Source: Quillaja saponaria (lineage: Eukaryota > Streptophyta > Magnoliopsida > Fabales > Quillajaceae). From it: 64,000 nucleotides of DNA. Shown one piece after another: positions 60,407 through 64,000 of this stretch; the first letter of the stretch is position 1, and the number at the start of each line of letters is the position of its first letter. The stretch lies in contig CM055605.1 of the NCBI GenBank assembly GCA_029379385.1, forward strand, positions 3,569,001-3,633,000. The letters run 5' to 3'. The position numbers were made by a program, and so were the translations under genes. The notes beneath the pieces were generated by a model. It saw only the letters and a program-made list of their open reading frames with translations. It did not search any database and had not been told where the DNA came from.

Positions 60407-60817
60407 ATGGAGGACATTTTCGATTCCTCTCTGAATTTGGAGGAAACCCACTTGAAGGAAGGTTTTGATGAGGGCTACAAACACGGCCTAATCGCCAGCA
60501 AGGAAGAGGCAAAACAAGTGGGCCTCAAAGTGGGGTTCGAGGTTGGCGAGGAACTCGGTTTCTACAGGGGATGCATCGACGTCTGGAACTCGGCGATCCG
60601 GGTTGACCCAACTCGGTTCTCGTCGAGGGTCCAAAAGGGTATCAAGCAGATGGAGGAGTTGGTTTCTAAATACCCAATTTTGGATCCTGAGAATGAAGAA
60701 GTTCAGGAAGTAATGGATGGTTTGAGGCTAAAGTTCAAGACTGTTTGTGCTTCTCTGGGCGTGAGGTTGGAGTATAATGGATACCCGAAGGCTTCATCAG
60801 ATGCTAAGGATTTTTGA
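60407..60817 (+). CDS. LTO1: LTO1/Yae1-N family protein, Fe-S cluster delivery adaptor
   Basis: A 136-residue single-exon protein. The start is the first ATG (MEDIFDSSLNLEE); farther-upstream in-frame sequence has only TTG. Residues 19-55 show the deca-GX3 pattern of the Yae1/Lto1 family (GFDEGYKHG, then VGLKVGFEVGEELGFYRG). In yeast and humans LTO1 pairs with YAE1 to bring the ribosome-recycling ABC protein RLI1/ABCE1 to the cytosolic Fe-S assembly machinery. LTO1 docks on that machinery with a C-terminal aromatic tripeptide. This protein ends KDF, close to the [LIM]-[DES]-[WF] signal, so the docking end seems kept. The family call is firm; the pathway role is inherited. Confidence 0.87.
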   Translation: MEDIFDSSLNLEETHLKEGFDEGYKHGLIASKEEAKQVGLKVGFEVGEELGFYRGCIDVWNSAIRVDPTRFSSRVQKGIKQMEELVSKYPILDPENEEVQEVMDGLRLKFKTVCASLGVRLEYNGYPKASSDAKDF

Positions 60818-61545
60818 ATTGGTTTTCGTAGTAGTAGTATTGTTGGGTATCTGTAATTTTGATGATTGGGTAAAAAAAGCAATGGCCTTTATTCTGTCTG
60901 AAATTTTCCTTGTAAACAAGTACTTTTGGTATTTTGGATTTGTTAATATCTTGATGAGTTTATGTAGTGTAGTTGACTAGTTGTATCGTATTTGCTCAAC
61001 ATGTTTATCAGCTCACCAACTGCAATAGTATAGACGTTTAATTCAAATATTAAGCTTACTATCTTTTTCGTTTTATAAAAATGTAAATTTATAGATGTTA
61101 TATCTTATAAGGTTCACAATCCTCTCTGCCCTTCTGGGCGTGTATGTGTGAAGAACCATTTGTATTTGATTATTCAATTGGGGAATTCAAGAGGAGCAAA
61201 TTTCGTTGGTCATGAATCAGTGCTTTGCTTTGTCCTTTTTCGCTTTTTTTTTTTTTTTCTTCAAAAGCTTCTATGCATCTCACATTTCCCATGGGACTTT
61301 TATCCCACCTTATCTTATGGACAGCAGTTATCTATAACCCATCCAAGCATGTAAATTTCACACAAAAAAATTACTTCTGAATGCTTTGTATGATATTGGC
61401 TTTGGACTGTTTAAAGGTCTTAAAAGAATTGAGATAAGATTGAGGAACAATGCTGTTGTGGTCCAAAAGAACTTCCCAGAGTCATTCTTTTGTCTCAGAA
61501 AGTCTTTTTATGCAGTTAGTTACAGGTTGGAACAGAGAAGAAAAA
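60818..61545. other. Intergenic, LTO1-like gene to formiminotransferase relic
   Basis: The LTO1-like 3' flank and AT-rich DNA with a poly-T tract near 61245. No gene is supported. Confidence 0.45.
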
Positions 61546-61925
61546 ATGCTGAAGTTGATGCTAGGTCGCTGCAAAGTATACATTTCTGAAAGCAGAAACA
61601 AGGCTGCCCTGGAGTCCATTGACCGTACTGCCAAGCTTTTCCCTGAAGCTGCCACTGTCAATAAGTTTGTAGGTGAGACCTACAATAGAGTTGGTTAGAC
61701 ACTTGTCTCTAAGTTGAATTCCGTACCATCTGTCGTCATGTAACCAAACATCTACAGTGATTGCCATAGTAAAAGCTGCTTTTGAATCTGTTGACTTTGA
61801 GTTTCATTCTGGTAGCCATCCACGATTTGGATTTGTTGAGCCACGTCTTCTTTGGCCCAAACAGCTGAGATTGCTAGGTATTTGGCAACAAATGTTGGCT
61901 CCAGTCTCCCAGGTTTGTAGATACC
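61546..61925 (+). pseudogene. Broken formiminotransferase-like copy
   Basis: The frame opens MLKLMLGRCKVYISESRNKA and runs through ESIDRTAKLFPEAATVNKF to NRVG. It then meets TAG at 61696-61698, where the family has Tyr (VGYTLVSKL). Family sequence continues as TLVSKLNSVPS. It shifts frame to VKAAFESVDFEFHSGSHPRF, loses the expected VDHICFHPL segment, and ends in a third frame as LAQTAEIARYLATNVGSSL. Stop, shift and deletion together exclude a working protein. The complete relatives are plant glutamate formiminotransferase-like (FTCD N-terminal domain) proteins. An intact-looking relative begins 1.3 kb downstream. Confidence 0.85.
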
Positions 61926-62104
61926 CCTTCATGTTGAGACTTGGGACTGTATTTTATGTAATAGCCGAGTTTCTCGTGAAGAGGGAAAGCTTTTATAGAG
62001 GAGAAAGCACAAATTAGTTGAATAACTATGATTCTTCTCATTAAGGAGGATGCTTAATCAAGATTAGGAGTCCTAGTTGCACCTTCCTTGTTTGGCTTGT
62101 TAGT

Positions 62105-62184
62105 TTTCATTCACCTAAGCTGCTGTATTGGATAATGTGGTTAATTTCATTCACCTAAGCTGCTGTATTGGATAATGTGGTTAA
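62105..62184. repeat. Perfect 40-bp tandem duplication
   Basis: The unit starting TTTCATTCACCTAAGCTGCT is repeated exactly at 62105-62144 and 62145-62184. The lack of any mismatch marks it as recent, or as an assembly artefact. Confidence 0.95.
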
Positions 62185-62566
62185 TAACAATATTAAGTTA
62201 AACTTGAAAGCAAGGGAAGGCGCAATCATTCGGTATTTGGAATAGTTTTTTATAATGAGCATTGTGGCACAGCCCACTGGCTGCACCAGTCACATTCAAA
62301 GCATCGTAGCTGCGTGTTGAGACAATAATTTCTGTAAGCATCCCAATTTTATCTCATTCTTTTCGTTTTCGTTAGAACTGAATTGTAGGTTTTCTTTTTG
62401 GTACTCAGATAAATTGATTGTGAAATATATCTTGATATCTGAATCACCCTTCTAAATATATACCATTTGTATTCTTAATGATCATAGAGATAACCAGCAG
62501 TCCCTACTTATCTATATGGAGCAGATCATGAAGAGGGGAGAACACTGATTCAATCAGAAGAGAGTT

Positions 62567-62636
62567 AGGTTATTTCAAGCCAAAGTCAAGTGGAAACCAG
62601 TAGGTTATTTCAAGCCAAAGTCCAATGGAAACCAGT
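62567..62636. repeat. 35-bp tandem duplication
   Basis: Units AGGTTATTTCAAGCCAAAGT... at 62567-62601 and 62602-62636 differ by two bases (TCAAGTGG versus TCCAATGG). Confidence 0.92.
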
Positions 62637-63259
62637 GGGTTAGGAGCCTGGAATCAGAGTCCTTGGCTTTGAAGCCAGACAGAGGACCAGCTCAGGTGAT
62701 ACCAGGAAAAGGTGTCATGGTGATTGGAGCGACTTGTTGGGTTGAGGCTTGCAGGGGAAGAAGCTTTTTGTGGGGAGGGGATACTTCACTGATTTTCACA
62801 ATATGAAATAATTGAAGTTACTTAAAGATGGGGCAATTTGTGTAAGGAAGAATTGTGATGTTAAAGAAGCCTCCTTTCCATGGAGTATTATAATTTAAAA
62901 GAGAATGTGATGATTGAAATATAACTTTCTCATCTCCAAGAAAGCTTGGTTAAATAATGCTGAGTCTTAAAACTTTGAAGCTTTTACAAATCTCTCACCC
63001 TTAAAACACATCATTTTGGTTTTGATTGAAAGGCATTCTCACAAGCAGTTCCTTTTTTTAGTATTTCCATTTTTTTGGTTCATGAGCTTTGACGTGACTC
63101 CACGTGCTTGGGACAATTGGCTTACGCGAGAGTAGTGAATTGCTGATCAATGCTGACTCACCACATGATTATAACTTCAACCACTTCTTTAATAAGTTCC
63201 CCTGAAGCTGAAACAGAAGCTAAAGAAACAGAGAAAAAAACTTAGCTGAAGGAAACAGC

Positions 63260-64000
63260 ATGGATTTCAATTCCAGTTGCAAGGTCAGAAAACCTCTTTT
63301 CCTTTCTCTTCTTTAAAAATTCTATTTTCATACTATTCTGTGCCTGTCTGATAGTTAAAATATATATGTTGTTTTGGATTTCACATTTTTCTATGGAATC
63401 TTGGTTTAATCCTGTCTTGACTGGGAATGTTTGAGTATATACTCAAAATTCCAAAATTCAATGGAATGATTTGTGAAATACAATAGGAAAGGGGAAGCAG
63501 AGGAAGGAAGGGTTTGAAAGTGATCTTGGTCTCTTAGTTTTCTCCTCCATAGCAATGCCCAATGTATATGAAAACAATGGGATGGGTGTCATCCAGAAAC
63601 TATTATTTAAATCTTTTTCAGTTTTTTAATTGGAGATATAACTTCAACCTATCCATCTCTCTCCTAAAGGTCACCCTTTTAATAGTTGGGACCCACAAAA
63701 TGTGGGTCATGACACTTCGTCCTGTCACTTGTTACAATTGCTGAGAGGACATTTTCTCATTTAATATAGGCATGTTTTGTTATATTTTGTGATGAATAAA
63801 AATCTATAATCTATCAACTATAACATGCTTTCTATGGCAGGACAAGAAGAAAACCATTGATCAATCCGTGTTATTGTGCTGCAAGTTCTTTTCTTCTGAA
63901 GCACGTAATCATGCTGCTCTTGAAGCAATTGAACAAGCTGCAAAACTTGACCCAGAAACCATCATAGTGAACAAATTTGAGGATCGAGCTTACAACAGAA
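63260..64000 (+). CDS. Glutamate formiminotransferase-like protein, 5' part only
   Basis: Two exons are visible: 63260-63283 (MDFNSSCK, donor AAG/GTCAGA) and 63841 to the window edge, after ATGGCAG. Exon 2 reads DKKKTIDQSVLLCCKFFSSE, then NHAALEAIEQAAKLDPETII and VNKFEDRAYNR, the N-terminal subdomain of the formiminotransferase fold. In animals and bacteria this fold moves a formimino group from formiminoglutamate to tetrahydrofolate. The substrate of the plant single-domain proteins is not settled. It is paralogous to the broken copy at 61546-61925, but that copy starts at MLKLMLGRCK, so the two differ in N-terminal type. The gene is truncated by the window end, not by mutation. Confidence 0.85.

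Noticed and set aside
1..64000. tRNA, rRNA, CRISPR, bacterial operon or viral genes
   Set aside because: No cloverleaf with full A and B boxes, no rRNA motif, no regularly spaced repeat array and no viral protein signature was seen. The A/B-box motifs found belong to SINE-like copies.

Overview
This is a nuclear genome window from a flowering plant, probably a eudicot. The genes have many short AT-rich introns with GT-AG borders. The protein families are plant-specific: PPR proteins, a CNGC channel, GAUT, QWRF, TIC20 and a plant external NADPH dehydrogenase. Intergenic DNA is very AT-rich and holds foldback repeats, SINE-like copies and MITEs. Nothing prokaryotic, viral or organellar was seen. 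Exon models were built by hand from splice borders, phase continuity and remembered family sequences; no database search was run.

Layout. 0-10 kb: a small wound-induced-family protein (92-370, +), a KEN-box basic coiled-coil protein behind two M-phase (MSA-like) promoter elements (1654-3075, +), a foldback repeat cluster (3.8-4.9 kb) and a two-exon P-class PPR protein (6178-8020, +). 10-24 kb, all minus: a ten-exon mitochondrial external NAD(P)H dehydrogenase of NDB1 type (10117-14654), a TATA-headed unit without a clear protein (15.1-17.2 kb), a two-exon chloroplast membrane protein resembling EMB1923 (18247-20273) and an intronless PLS-class PPR protein (22632-23924). 24-31 kb: mostly repeats, including a SINE-like copy, a 450-bp segmental duplication and decayed tandem arrays. 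31-43 kb, plus: a twelve-exon CNGC20-type channel with a one-base frameshift, then TIC20-IV. 44-64 kb: GAUT10, QWRF3, a small mitochondrial membrane protein with a hAT-type MITE in intron 3, a minus-strand membrane-anchored coiled-coil protein, an LTO1-like protein, a broken formiminotransferase-like copy, and an intact paralogue that runs off the right edge.

Recalled Arabidopsis neighbours (GAUT10 At2g20810, QWRF3 At2g20815, At2g20820, At2g20830) suggest that 44-64 kb is a conserved syntenic block, though other genes are interleaved here. The genes do not form one pathway. Several serve organelles: NDB1 and the small membrane protein for mitochondria, TIC20-IV and the EMB1923-like protein for chloroplasts, and the PPRs for organellar RNA. 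The KEN-box protein and QWRF3 point to mitosis or the microtubule cytoskeleton. The strongest leads are the CNGC frameshift, the MITE with an exact 8-bp target duplication and a local empty-site paralogue, the MSA plus KEN-box gene, the syntaxin relic, the decayed tandem formiminotransferase copy, and a repeat-bearing small ORF downstream of GAUT10.
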